From SZUA-430 sp964561925 (GTDB lineage: Bacteria > Pseudomonadota > Alphaproteobacteria > Micropepsales > Micropepsaceae), in assembly GCA_964561925.1 (NCBI GenBank), contig CAZLRW010000044.1, positions 1 to 30,494 on the forward strand: a stretch of DNA of 30,494 nt, written 5' to 3'. Of this stretch, positions 17,601-25,386 are shown in pieces. Under the pieces are notes generated by a model. That model had not been told where the DNA came from. It saw only the letters and a program-made list of their open reading frames with translations, and made no database searches. A program made the position numbers and the translations under genes. The number at the start of each line of letters is the position of its first letter. Positions within the stretch are counted from its first letter, which is position 1.

Positions 17601-20436
17601 GAGCGCGGATGCTGACCTGAACCTGCGTGGTGCTGTCGGTCATGGGCGGCTCTTGGATTGTGACCGCGCTTGGAAACGCCAGTGCGGCCGGTGTTGTCGG
17701 TTGTGGGATGGGAACAGACGGTGCTGCGGCACGTTCGACGGTCGCGGCGGCAGGCGCATCGACCCAGTATCTCTTGCGCGCGAACGCATAGGTCGGGAGC
17801 GAAATGCGCCTCGCACCTTCCGCGCCCAGCTTCGTCCAGTCGAGCGGCGCGCCTTCACACCACAGAGCGGCGAGCGCGCGGGCGAACGTCGCGGGTTCGT
17901 CGGCGCGCGCAGCGAACTCGGGCAGCGTCGCGATCGCAGCGCGGATCGGCGATTTGTCGGGCGACTGACCGGCAAACGTCGTCAGCGTGCGGCCGGGGCC
18001 GACTTCGACCAAGACGAAATCCTTCTCGGCCAGGAGCGTTTGCAGCGCCGGTGCAAAGCGCACGGTCTCGCGGCAATGCCGGGCCCAATAGTCGGGTGAG
18101 CCCGCCTCTTGCGCCGTGATCCACGTTCCGCTGACGGCGCTCACGTAGCGGCGGCTGGGCGCCTCGAATTTCACCTTGGCAGCTTCGGCCCGGAACGCCT
18201 CGACCGCGCCGTCCATCATCGCGGAGTGGAACGCGTGCGACGTGTGCAGACGGCGATGCGTAATGTCCTGCGCGGTGAGACGGCGTTCCAAATCCTCGAT
18301 CGCGTCGAAGGGACCGGAGGCGACACACAGCGCCGGCGCGTTGATCGCGGCGATTTCGACGGCAGTGCCGCACAGCGGCGCGAGTTCCGCTTCCGACAGG
18401 CGTACGGCCAGCATCGCGCCCGGCGGCTGGTCCTGCATCAAGCGTCCGCGCGCGGCGACCAAACGCAAGCCGTCCTCGAACGAGAACACGCCGGCAAGAC
18501 AGGCCGCCACGAACTCGCCCAAGCTGTGGCCGATCATGGCCGCGGGTTCGATTCCGCGTTCCATCAGAACGCGTGCGGTTGCGTACTCGATGACGAAAAG
18601 CGCCGGTTGGGCGAGGACGGTCGAACGAATGGGGTGAGGCGTGTCGTCGCCTTCCGGCACGTCCGCGAACAAGACGGCGCACAAGTCGACGTCCATGACT
18701 TGTTTCAAGACGCGCGCGCCCAGATCGACGATCTCGCGAAAGAGCGGCTCACTCTCGTAGAGAGCCTTGCCCATGCCGGGGTACTGCGCGCCTTGTCCCG
18801 GGAACATGAAGACGATCTTGGGCGCGGCGGTCTTGGTGCGCGGTTTCGGTGCTTTCTTCAGTTGGGTGACGGCTTCCTCGATCGAGGCGGCCGCGACCGC
18901 CGTCCTCACGTCGAACGCGCGGCGGCCGATCTGAAGCGTGTGCGCGACGTCGGCGAGGTCGAGCGCAGGATTTGCTTCGAGATGAGCGGCAAGGCCCAGA
19001 ACCATGCGCTCGAGCGACTCCGGCGTGCGGGCCGACAGCGGCAGCAGATGTCGAACCGTCGGCTGCCGTTCGGTCTCGGTCCGTGGGGCCTCTTCGAGGA
19101 CCATGTGCACGTTCGTGCCGCCCATGCCGAACGAGCTGACGCCGGCGCGGCGTGGCGTTGCGCCTTCGGCCCACGGCGTTCGTTCGGTGGCGATTCTGAA
19201 GGGGCTGGACGCCAGATCGATGTGCGGATTCGGGCGCGTGAAGTTGACCAACGGCGGCAGTTCGGCGGCCTTCAGCACCAACGCCGCTTTGATGAGGCCC
19301 GTGACGCCGGCCGCGGCATCGAGATGGCCGAAGTTCGCCTTCACCGCGCCGAGCGTGCAGAAGTTCCTTTCGTCCGTCGTCGCGCGGAAGGCTTTGACGA
19401 GGCCGTTGAATTCGATCGGATCGCCCAGCGGCGTCGCGGTGCCGTGGCATTCGACGTAGCCGACGGAGGCGGCGTCGATTTCGGCCATGGCGTGGGCGGC
19501 GGCGATCGCGGCGGCCTGGCCTTCGACGCTGGGCGCGGTGAAGCCGATCTTCTCGGCGCCGTCGTTGTTGATGCCGAAGCCGCGGATCACGGCGTAAATG
19601 TGATCGCCGTCGGCAAGCGCGTCGTCGAGGCGTTTCAGCAGGACGATGCCGGCCCCGCTGCCGAAGACCGTGCCGTTCGCGTCAGCGTCGAAGGGACGGC
19701 AATGAGCGTCGGGCGAGACGATGCCGCCTTCCATCGTCTGATAGCCGCGCTTTTGCGGGAAGGTGATCGAAACCCCGCCCGCGAGTGCCATGTCGGATTG
19801 GTAGAGCAGCAGGCTTTGGCAAGCCTGAACGACCGCGACCGCCGACGTCGAGCAGGCAGACTGGACGTTGATCGCCGGGCCTTTGAGATCGAGCTTGTAG
19901 GCGATGCGCGTTGCGAGGAAGTCGGCGAGCGAGCCCGAGATTTCGGCGTAGGAGCCGACCTGATAGTTCGACGTGATCTGTTCGATCGCGGCGCGGTCGG
20001 CGCAGACGTGACGGATCAGGTAGCTGTTGAGCGCGGCACCGGCGAAGACGCCGATCGGGCCCTTGTAGGCAGCGGGGTCATAACCCGCGTCTTCCAACGC
20101 CTCCCACGCGCACTCGAGCAGGATACGATGCTGCGGGTCGGTCAGCGCCGCTTCGCGCGCGTGCATGCCGAAGAATTCAGGTTCGAACTGGTCGACGTCC
20201 TCAAGGATCGAGCGGGCGGCGACGAAGTCCGGGCTGTTGCGGGTCTCTGCGTCGAAGGCGTCTTCAAGCTCTTCCGGCTTGAAGCGGCTGATCGATTCGA
20301 CGCCGTTCCTGATGTTCGCCCACAGTTCGCGCGTGTTCGACGCGCCGGGGAAGCGGCCCGCCATGCCGACGATCGCGATCGCCGCTCCGCCGTAGGAGGG
20401 CGCCGCCTGTTCGTCGTCGTTCGGTTCGTCGCTCAT
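11671..20436 (-). CDS. Hybrid PKS/NRPS: KS-AT-ACP-AMT-C-A-PCP-TE
   Basis: A 2921-residue megasynthase. Domains: KS 15-450 (C195 in SACSTS, H331, H371); AT 540-890 (GHSLGE with S638, HAFH 734-737, indicating malonyl-CoA); ACP 940-1010 (S971 in GFDSL); Ala/Pro linker 1012-1130; class III PLP aminotransferase 1135-1585 (FDEVVTGFR, K1418); C 1605-2030 (HHIVCDG 1732-1738); A 2035-2545 (pocket D2247, I2248, L2251, Q2290, C2314, G2316, V2337, I2345, W2346, K2534); PCP 2555-2630 (S2592); TE 2640-2905 (C2719 in GHCVLG, D2746, H2881). No KR or DH is present. The order resembles beta-amino-acid-forming hybrids such as the McyE/MycA type. It should extend a loaded unit with malonate, aminate the beta-keto carbon, join a second amino acid and release the product. 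The pocket is close to the glycine code DILQLGLIWK. The start overlaps the upstream A-PCP gene (ATGA). Confidence 0.95.
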   Translation of the reverse strand: MSDEPNDDEQAAPSYGGAAIAIVGMAGRFPGASNTRELWANIRNGVESISRFKPEELEDAFDAETRNSPDFVAARSILEDVDQFEPEFFGMHAREAALTDPQHRILLECAWEALEDAGYDPAAYKGPIGVFAGAALNSYLIRHVCADRAAIEQITSNYQVGSYAEISGSLADFLATRIAYKLDLKGPAINVQSACSTSAVAVVQACQSLLLYQSDMALAGGVSITFPQKRGYQTMEGGIVSPDAHCRPFDADANGTVFGSGAGIVLLKRLDDALADGDHIYAVIRGFGINNDGAEKIGFTAPSVEGQAAAIAAAHAMAEIDAASVGYVECHGTATPLGDPIEFNGLVKAFRATTDERNFCTLGAVKANFGHLDAAAGVTGLIKAALVLKAAELPPLVNFTRPNPHIDLASSPFRIATERTPWAEGATPRRAGVSSFGMGGTNVHMVLEEAPRTETERQPTVRHLLPLSARTPESLERMVLGLAAHLEANPALDLADVAHTLQIGRRAFDVRTAVAAASIEEAVTQLKKAPKPRTKTAAPKIVFMFPGQGAQYPGMGKALYESEPLFREIVDLGARVLKQVMDVDLCAVLFADVPEGDDTPHPIRSTVLAQPALFVIEYATARVLMERGIEPAAMIGHSLGEFVAACLAGVFSFEDGLRLVAARGRLMQDQPPGAMLAVRLSEAELAPLCGTAVEIAAINAPALCVASGPFDAIEDLERRLTAQDITHRRLHTSHAFHSAMMDGAVEAFRAEAAKVKFEAPSRRYVSAVSGTWITAQEAGSPDYWARHCRETVRFAPALQTLLAEKDFVLVEVGPGRTLTTFAGQSPDKSPIRAAIATLPEFAARADEPATFARALAALWCEGAPLDWTKLGAEGARRISLPTYAFARKRYWVDAPAAATVERAAAPSVPIPQPTTPAALAFPSAVTIQEPPMTDSTTQVQVSIRALFEELSGESMADASPTTGFVELGFDSLFLGQVVQRLQKSFGVKITFRQLMKDYPTLETLAAHVAKNARPGTLPAAASAPVAAPPRPLPAAPQAVAAPPMLQMPAPNLASASGMEQLFQSQLAAMQNLIAQQLQTMQAVSSTPSAAPAMPATAPAAPPEPKTALTPLPVEDASAPSRFQMYRPGGATAADDITPEKRAFIESLVSRYVAKTPGSKARTQAGRSVLADPRSANGFRAEWKEMVYPLHVERSKGSKLWDVDGNEYIDLVNGFGQTMFGHAPDFVVEAVTKQLAEGFAIGPQTPLAIEVARLFAEMTGNERVTFCNTGSEAVMAAMRVARTVTGRDKIVVFGGSYHGQFDEVLVKPSAGKSNRTAMPVTPGIPQESVDNVVVLPYGTPESLAWVRANAHELAAVMAETVQSRHPHLRPREFLAELRSITEESGSALIFDEVVTGFRVHPGGMQAIFGIRADMATYGKVVGGGMPVGVLAGKKEFMDALDGGHWQYGDDSVPEVAPTFFAGTFVRHPLVMAACRAVLHHMKERGTALQDELGERMRRLVAELNGELERHGAKTRFESFSSWCVVNFAAEDPLGTLLFAHMRLLGVHVLDGFPWFLTTQHTDADTARIARAFRESLEALRKVGILGSGSASKSAASASATATTAPLTEAQAEIWLAAQLSDEASCAYNESGTLTLEGELNAPQFVAALNDVVARHDALRTTVSAIGDSLHVAPKLELHVPLIDVSADPGGDAKLKALIDEEARTPFDLTNGPLARGKLVKLAPGKHSLIFTAHHIVCDGWSMAIIMSELSACYAARLTGETAELDEPLPFHRYASERGAAEPDPKVAKFWRDEYADLPPPLELPADRQRPPVKTFRGATFTDQLDADLIAAVKRAGARHGATLFATLFAAAQVVLGKLSGERDVALVVPMAGQTLLEDQILVGHAVDFLPLRAPFDDDQSFGAHLAAVKAKIMAAMEHQGYTYGTLLKQLDIKRTPNRTPITDVQFNLEKIGAGLEFPNLKATLRSSPKAFVNFDLFFNMTEEQKGIRVDVDYSTDLYDASTIRRWVSYLRNLLRTIAEDAARPIRELVLMDERERRWLIADLNATARRYPKDALVHELIEEQAARTPDAVALECGKATLTYRELNERASGMAARLAKVLPEGGKRIAVAVPRSFDLIASLLAVMKSGNAYVPLDATHPPARLSQTLEAADVGALICASDDIEALAPAGARVVRLDQPVAAVELSNIPRPREGASAPAYVIFTSGSTGTPKGVEIEHRAVVNFLLSMAKEPGFAAKDTIVAVTTVSFDIAALEMYLPLVTGGRAVIASREQVQGGFTLAEMINASGATVVQATPSLWRMLLEAGVKTGPHLKMLCGGEPLPRDLANKLASTGGELWNVYGPTETTIWSSAGRVEAGSDPITIGAPIANTEIHILDRHDKLAPVGAVGDVYIGGDGLARGYFNRPDLTSSAFRTIDLGDGVARRLYRTGDVGRRLANGAIQLQGRKDHQVKLRGYRIELEDIESNLRRLPGIADAAAAVQGAGEADARLVGYYVAADGRDMQPALLQRQLGEKLPDYMVPTVWQRLDRMPQTANGKLDRKALPQVRTAPQLKVVAQTARTLTAAEESVAKLWRELLETNEITPDTHFFESGGHSLLAMRLIARLRTEMKRPVTIADLFRKPRLADFAKAVAGAGEPGGEADKIVHIQGGARPPVIFINNAWNLFPLAKALGPDQPVISIQFVDRTIEEPKSQVTWDEVVDEAVSLIRKAKPNGDYILAGHCVLGAVAFEAARRLKAEGEAVRLVALMDTEQNLKLAGLPAAARFYNWWALQIRNMRWFAALWANGRVNVPHILARYPLAHRLGIVHLQRMLGAKEKWNPEDFHTQHVVDAWMRRTSTPYNGDVVYYRAQPEERPGFLDRWLPLKGWHALVGARLTERAIRAPHAEVFREEAAAEIGADLRRHIDRALAPPGSKPAETSTIEAA

Positions 20437-22337
20437 GCAAGCGGCTTTGCGCGTGCGGCACGCATGCGCTTCAGGGCATCGCCCTGCAGCTTCGCGCGGG
20501 ATTGAACGGCGGCGATTTTGACCACGTTCAACTCCTCGCCGCGCAGCATGCGCGCGAGGCTTGCGATCTTTGGGTGTTCGAACATGGCGACGATTTCGAG
20601 ATCGCGGCCGAATGCCTTCTGGATGCGCTCGTGCACCTCCATGAGCTGGACGGAGGTGCCGCCAAGGTCGAAGAAATTGTCCTCCGCGCCGACCTGTTCG
20701 AACCCGAGCACGAGCCGCCAAATGTCGCGCAGTTTCGTCTCAACCTCGTCGCGCGGCGCGACGGCGCCGTCGACGGTCGGGATCGGCGGCCGCGGCAGCT
20801 TCGCGCGGTCGACCTTGCCGTTCGGCGTCAAGGGGATCGCATCGACCGGCATCGCCAGATAAGGCACCATATGGGCCGGCAGTTTCGTTCGCAGCGCCGC
20901 AAGCACGCCGGCGGGGTCCTTGTCCGCGGCCGACGCTGACCATGTTAGGTACGCGACCAACCGCTTGCCGCGGCCGGTCGTGTCCAATACGACGACGACA
21001 TCGGCGATGCGCGCATCTTCGCGAAGCGACGCTTCGATCTCGCCCAGTTCGACGCGCTTGCCGTCGATCTTCACTTGCGTGTCGGCGCGGCCGATGAAGT
21101 CGATGAGGCCGTCGGGTCGGCGGCGCACCAAGTCGCCCGTCTGGTAGAGCCGCACGCCGTTGCGCACGATGAATTTTTCGGCCGTGAGTTCGGGGCGGTT
21201 CAAGTAGCCGAGGGCCAAGCCCTCACCGCCGGCGCAGAGCTGACCTATGTCGCCGTCCGCGACCGGATTGCGATCGTCGTCGAGGATCTCGATGTGCGTG
21301 CGCGCAAGCGGTTCGCCGATCGGCACCGCGCCGTCGCCCCAGCTTCGCCCGGCGGTTGCGGTGTAGTAGGTGATGAGCGTCGTGCACTCTGTCGGGCCGT
21401 AGGCGTTGACGATTTTTGCGTGCGGCCAGGCGGCGAGCGCCTTGCGCACGTGGCTTGGCGACAGAACTTCGCCGCCCGACATGATCTGGCGCAGCGGTTC
21501 GAGTTCGGCGAGTTTGTGATCGACAAGCAAGTGAAAGATGCCCGGCGTCAGGCAGGTGCTGGTCGGCTTGTGGCGGCGGATTACCGCGACGATGTCGTCG
21601 AGCGAGTGATGGCCGTGCTGAGGCACCACCGCAACCTTGCCGCCGTTCAGCAGCGCGCCCCAGATTTCGAGCGTGCTGGGGTCGAACGACAACGTCGTCA
21701 GATGCAAGAAGACTTCGTCGCGCGAGAACGTGAAATAGCGCTGATCGCGCACGAGGCTGAGAATGGCGCGATGCGGAATAACGACGCCCTTCGGGCGGCC
21801 CGTCGTTCCGGACGTGTACATGACATAGGCGGGGTCTTCGCCGCGGTCGCCCAGCAGGCGCTCAGGCGCCGCATCGGGACCGGCCATGAGATCGGCAAGT
21901 TTGTGCACCGTGCGGCCTGCGGCAAAGTTGCGGCCTTCCACATCGACCTGCGCGAGGATTGCGGCGGGCGCGCAGTCGTCGACCATGAAGGCCAAGCGGT
22001 CGTCGGCGTAGGTCGGATCGAACGGGATGTAGGCCGCGCCGGCTTTGAGAACGGCCGCCATGGCGACGATCGTTTCGGCCGACCGTTCTGCAACAAGCGC
22101 CACACGCTGACCGCGACGTACGCCGATCTGTTGCAGGCGCGCGGCCAGGCGATCGGAATTGCGATGCAGGTGCTCGTACGTGAGGGTTTCCGCATCGCCG
22201 CAAACGGCCTCGGCGGACGGCGTGGCGCGCGCCTGGGCGGCAAGGACGACATCGACGGTCGATCCCGGCGGCGGCACAAGACGCGGCGACAAGATTGCGT
22301 CGTCGGCCGCCCCCGCGGCCAACGTGTTCCCCAACAT
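20433..22337 (-). CDS. NRPS loading module: adenylation domain plus peptidyl carrier protein
   Basis: A 634-residue A-PCP didomain. The adenylation domain spans about 25-515, with YTSGTTGRPKG (174-184), NAYGPTE (311-317), YQTGD (398-402) and the A10 lysine K508. The carrier domain is about 527-600, with phosphopantetheine serine S562 in DLGGTSVQL. D219 in the pocket indicates an alpha-amino acid substrate, but the code D-P-L-L-M-G-A-T-L-K matches none I know. There is no condensation domain, so it loads the first unit. The C-terminal tail (about 605-634) is strongly basic and may dock onto the acidic N-terminus of the next protein. The ATG at 22337 has GGGGA 8 nt upstream. An ATG at 22445 would add 36 unconserved residues and has no ribosome binding site. 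Confidence 0.93.
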   Translation of the reverse strand: MLGNTLAAGAADDAILSPRLVPPPGSTVDVVLAAQARATPSAEAVCGDAETLTYEHLHRNSDRLAARLQQIGVRRGQRVALVAERSAETIVAMAAVLKAGAAYIPFDPTYADDRLAFMVDDCAPAAILAQVDVEGRNFAAGRTVHKLADLMAGPDAAPERLLGDRGEDPAYVMYTSGTTGRPKGVVIPHRAILSLVRDQRYFTFSRDEVFLHLTTLSFDPSTLEIWGALLNGGKVAVVPQHGHHSLDDIVAVIRRHKPTSTCLTPGIFHLLVDHKLAELEPLRQIMSGGEVLSPSHVRKALAAWPHAKIVNAYGPTECTTLITYYTATAGRSWGDGAVPIGEPLARTHIEILDDDRNPVADGDIGQLCAGGEGLALGYLNRPELTAEKFIVRNGVRLYQTGDLVRRRPDGLIDFIGRADTQVKIDGKRVELGEIEASLREDARIADVVVVLDTTGRGKRLVAYLTWSASAADKDPAGVLAALRTKLPAHMVPYLAMPVDAIPLTPNGKVDRAKLPRPPIPTVDGAVAPRDEVETKLRDIWRLVLGFEQVGAEDNFFDLGGTSVQLMEVHERIQKAFGRDLEIVAMFEHPKIASLARMLRGEELNVVKIAAVQSRAKLQGDALKRMRAARAKPLA

Positions 22338-22466
22338 CTGCGATCCCCAAAAACGCAGTAGGCGAATACTAGGCTTTACCACTCGCCGATTCGCAAGGCT
22401 CCGGGTTTCTAAACCTGCCAAGACTTGCAAGTCGGCCACAGCCATTGCGCGTGTGCGGCCGCGAAA

Positions 22467-22495
22467 ATTCTAGCACTGCTTGTGTTATCTATGAA
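22467..22495 (-). promoter_or_regulatory. Candidate sigma-70 promoter of the NRPS/PKS operon
   Basis: On the minus strand TTCATA (22495-22490) and TAGAAT (22472-22467) are separated by exactly 17 nt. The -10 matches TATAAT in five of six positions and the -35 matches TTGACA in four. Transcription would begin near 22460, giving a leader of about 120 nt before the ATG at 22337. Found by eye, not by a scored scan. Confidence 0.5.
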
Positions 22496-22590
22496 CGGTT
22501 AGGACGTTCGGCGCACAACATCTCTACGCCGCAGGAGCCCGATCAGCGATGGGTTGATTCAGACCTTGCGAACTGGCGCCGGTTGCGATT

Positions 22591-22603
22591 GGGCCACAGG
22601 CCC
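22591..22603 (-). terminator. Hairpin downstream of tRNA-Ser, possible terminator
   Basis: GGGCC-ACA-GGCCC forms a perfect 5-bp GC stem 11 nt past the 3' end of the tRNA gene. No T-run follows on the minus strand, so it is at best a weak or processing-related terminator. Confidence 0.3.
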
Positions 22604-22614
22604 GGACGCGGAAG

Positions 22615-22704
22615 TGGCGGATGGGGTGAGATTCGAACTCACGGTACGGTTGCCCGTACTCCGCATTTCGAGTGCGGTGCGATAGACCACTCTGCCACCC
22701 ATCC
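22615..22704 (-). tRNA. tRNA-Ser(CGA)
   Basis: The minus strand folds as a class II tRNA of 90 nt with encoded CCA. The acceptor stem is GGATGGG/CCCATCC with a G discriminator. The T arm is GTGAG-TTCGAAT-CTCAC. The anticodon stem CCGCA/TGCGG encloses loop CTCGAAA, giving anticodon CGA for UCG codons. The long variable arm pairs GTACGG with CCGTAC around GCAA, as expected for serine. A possible promoter (TTGCAG, 17 nt, TATTGA; -10 at 22741-22746) lies upstream but is a poor match. Confidence 0.95.
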
Positions 22705-22793
22705 GCGGGTTTCTCGAGCGTGGCTCTTTGAAGGGGCGGATCAATAGCGGAGCGGATGCGCCGCTGCAAGAAAGGCTTGATTAACGTTCGGGT

Positions 22794-22811
22794 CCGCCTT
22801 CGTTCAGGCGG
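22794..22811 (-). terminator. Hairpin at the end of the hybrid histidine kinase gene
   Basis: CCGCCT and AGGCGG form a perfect 6-bp stem around a 6-nt loop that includes the stop codon of the kinase gene. There is no T-run after it, so intrinsic termination is uncertain. Confidence 0.3.
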
Positions 22812-25386
22812 CCGCAGCCGCGCGCGAGGAGGCGAGAAGGCGCGAAAGGGCCGCGGCGAGGGCGGCCTGCTCGAACGGTTTTCCGAGCGAGGGGATGTCT
22901 TCCAAGCCCCGCGTCACATCCTCGCCCATGCGCTCGGTCTGACCGGTCACAAACAGGATTTTGAGTCCGGGGCGCAAGGCGCGCGCGAGTTCGGCGAGTT
23001 TCGGTCCGTCGATGCCGGGCATCAGAACGTCGCTGATCATGACGTCGAAGGACAGCGTCTCGTCGTCGAGCGCGGCAAGGGCCCGGTTCGGATCGGAAAA
23101 CACGGTCACTTCGAACCTTAAGGCGCGCAGCATCGCGGCGAACGCGGCGCCAAGTGCCGGTTCGTCGTCGACGACGAGCGCTTTCAAGCCGTCGAAGCCG
23201 CCCGCAGATCCTTCCGGCTGCGCCTGGCCCGGCACCGGCCTCTCCGACGTGAGCGGCAGGATCAGCGCGAAGGTCGATCCCTCGCCCACTTTCGAGGTCA
23301 CGCGCACTTCGCCGCCGTGATCCTTGGCAAAGCGGAAGACCAGCGGAAGACCGAGGCCCGTGCCCTTGCCGACGTCCTTGGTCGTGAAGAACGGGTCGAA
23401 AATCTTGTCGATCAGGTGCGGCGGGATACCGGCGCCTTCATCGACCACGGCAAGTTCGATGCGATCCGGCGTGCCTCCGCTGCGCGACGCGCGCACAGTG
23501 ATGGAACCGCCGTTCGGCATCGCGTCGCGCGCGTTCAGCACCAAGTTCACGACCGCTTGGACCAGCACATCCTTGTTCACGAGAACCGCGAGATCCTCCT
23601 CCGCCTCGACCATGTTCAGCGCATAGGCCGGGCCGATCAACGGTTTCAGGAACAGGTGCAACTCGTGCAGCAGGCCGGCGATTTCGACCCGTGCCGCGCC
23701 GCCGTCGGCGCGCTTGCGGCCGAACGACAGCAGGCTCTTTGTCAGGCGGGCGCCGCGGCGCGAGGCCTCCAGCACCGGTTCGAGGTCGGCGGCGCCGGCC
23801 GTGCCGCGTTCCAACGCCGACTTCGCGAGCTCCGAATGGCCCGCGATGATGCCCAGCACGTTGTTGAACTCGTGCGCGAGACCTGCGGCCATCGTGCCCA
23901 ACGACTGAAGGCGGTCGGCTTGTTCGTTGAGCTGGGCTTGCTGCATGCCTTCGGTGATGTCGGTCGCGGTGCCGAAATAACCGGTGAAGACCCCGTCGGC
24001 GTCGCGCTGCGCCCTCGCGTGAAGGCGCACGAAGCGCGGCGCGCCTTCGGCCGACAGCATGATCACGCAATGATCGCGGAAGTGCTCGCGGCGCGCGATC
24101 TGAAGTTCGGCCGACTTGGAGCGCGCGAACCGGGTGTTCAAACGCTGGAGGTCGTGCAGCGCCTGGACGTAGAGCCACGACGGGTGCCAATGCATCAGCG
24201 TGGTGAAGCCCTCGGTGACCGAGACGAAGCGCAATTGCGCGTCGGTTTCCCAGCACCAATCGGCGGCGATCTCGGTGAAGCTCTTGAATTTCTCCTCGAC
24301 CTTGCGTTGGACCTCGCGGCCGGCCTTCCAGACGGCGAGGCGTTCGACCAGCGCGCGCTGCTGCTTGATGAGAAGCGCGATCAGCGGCCAGACGAGCGCG
24401 AGCGTGAGCGCAAAGAGCAGGACCGGCGCAATTGCAAGTCTGACGGCGGTGCGGGTTGCGTGTTCCTGGCGGCTTCGATCGAAAGCCTGGCCGATGCTCG
24501 CAACGGCGCCACCCATCAAGACACGCTCGCCTGCAACCGCTCGCTGAAGCGCGGTTGCCGCCGTGCGCCGGCCGGCTTCGTCGGCGGCATCGGCGACGGC
24601 GTTCGCGTGACGGATCAGCGCGGCCTGGGACGCCGCCAGTGCCGGCGTTCGCAGAGGTGCGGCGCTCTCGGGCGCGACGGCCAGGATTGCGGCGAGACGG
24701 CGGTTCTGTTCTTCCGCTTGCGCGATCGCATTGCGGAGTTCGCCGCGCGTGCGCCCGTCGTCACGCGAAAGCCCTGCGATGCGCTCGCTCAGCGTCAGGC
24801 GGCGTTCAGCGAGACTGAGGATTTCGGGCACGAGACGGTCTTCGGCGTCGGCAAGCGCCTTGTGGGCGGCCGAGAGGACAGGCACGGCCACAAGCAGCAA
24901 TGCGGTGACGCAGGTCGCCACGATCATCGGGCGCACCGGCATCGCGGACTCCGCAAGATTCTCGGCCTGTCCCTGTTCGTCCAAATAGCGCAACCATCCC
25001 GCAACCCACGCGGCGACGGCCGCGAGCGCCGCAGCGCCGATCAGAAGACCCGGGGTGTGGTCGCCTCCCAACCACTCTTCCAAGAGCGGCGGCAACACGG
25101 TGTCGAACGCAAAGACCGTGACGGCGAGCGTTCCGGCATCGCGCACCGCCGCGGCAATGCGCGCGCGGGACCAGTTGAAGGCGATGTCGGCAAGTCCGAC
25201 GAGAGCGGCAAGCGCCAGCGCATCGACGACGACGGCCAGCGGTGCGCTTTCTCCGAACGGCGTGGCGAGGACGGCGTCCGTCAGGAGTTCGGCCGCGGCG
25301 GTGACGCCGGCGACAAACGACGCGCGGGCGACCCATGTCGCGTGCGGCGCGCCGGCAGCGGGCGGTGTCGTCGATCGTTCAGCCAT
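22804..25386 (-). CDS. Membrane hybrid histidine kinase (TM-PAS-HisKA-HATPase-REC)
   Basis: An 860-residue sensor kinase. Several hydrophobic segments (about 20-41, 48-70, 84-101, 113-131 and 151-172) form an N-terminal membrane domain. An Ala-rich, probably helical stretch (175-310) and a last membrane segment (315-340) follow. A PAS domain covers about 365-480 (WCWETD, GTATDITEG). The phosphoacceptor is H505 in AGLAHEFNN. The ATPase domain has N618 in NLVLNARDAM, DEGAGIPP and GKGTGLGLP. A C-terminal receiver (735-850) has D786 in ISDVLMP and K836 in LGKPF. The layout resembles CckA-like alphaproteobacterial kinases, with a much larger membrane part. Signal and output are unknown. The receiver gene and second kinase start divergently 166 bp away, which suggests shared regulation. 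Confidence 0.9.
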   Translation of the reverse strand: MAERSTTPPAAGAPHATWVARASFVAGVTAAAELLTDAVLATPFGESAPLAVVVDALALAALVGLADIAFNWSRARIAAAVRDAGTLAVTVFAFDTVLPPLLEEWLGGDHTPGLLIGAAALAAVAAWVAGWLRYLDEQGQAENLAESAMPVRPMIVATCVTALLLVAVPVLSAAHKALADAEDRLVPEILSLAERRLTLSERIAGLSRDDGRTRGELRNAIAQAEEQNRRLAAILAVAPESAAPLRTPALAASQAALIRHANAVADAADEAGRRTAATALQRAVAGERVLMGGAVASIGQAFDRSRQEHATRTAVRLAIAPVLLFALTLALVWPLIALLIKQQRALVERLAVWKAGREVQRKVEEKFKSFTEIAADWCWETDAQLRFVSVTEGFTTLMHWHPSWLYVQALHDLQRLNTRFARSKSAELQIARREHFRDHCVIMLSAEGAPRFVRLHARAQRDADGVFTGYFGTATDITEGMQQAQLNEQADRLQSLGTMAAGLAHEFNNVLGIIAGHSELAKSALERGTAGAADLEPVLEASRRGARLTKSLLSFGRKRADGGAARVEIAGLLHELHLFLKPLIGPAYALNMVEAEEDLAVLVNKDVLVQAVVNLVLNARDAMPNGGSITVRASRSGGTPDRIELAVVDEGAGIPPHLIDKIFDPFFTTKDVGKGTGLGLPLVFRFAKDHGGEVRVTSKVGEGSTFALILPLTSERPVPGQAQPEGSAGGFDGLKALVVDDEPALGAAFAAMLRALRFEVTVFSDPNRALAALDDETLSFDVMISDVLMPGIDGPKLAELARALRPGLKILFVTGQTERMGEDVTRGLEDIPSLGKPFEQAALAAALSRLLASSRAAAAA

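Noticed and set aside
12502..20505. Very long open frames on the plus strand opposite the megasynthase (961, 897 and 798 codons)
   Set aside because: They mirror the codon pattern of the minus-strand gene, are rich in Arg, Ala, Gly and Asp without any domain motif, and overlap verified catalytic motifs on the other strand. High GC removes stop codons from the shadow frames.
22338..22445. N-terminal extension of the A-PCP protein from ATG 22445
   Set aside because: It lacks a ribosome binding site and adds a basic unconserved stretch; ATG 22337 has GGGGA 8 nt upstream. It stays possible because the candidate promoter lies upstream of both.
22615..22704. tRNA-Ser gene as an attachment site of an integrated element
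   Set aside because: No integrase and no direct repeat of the tRNA 3' end is visible in the window.
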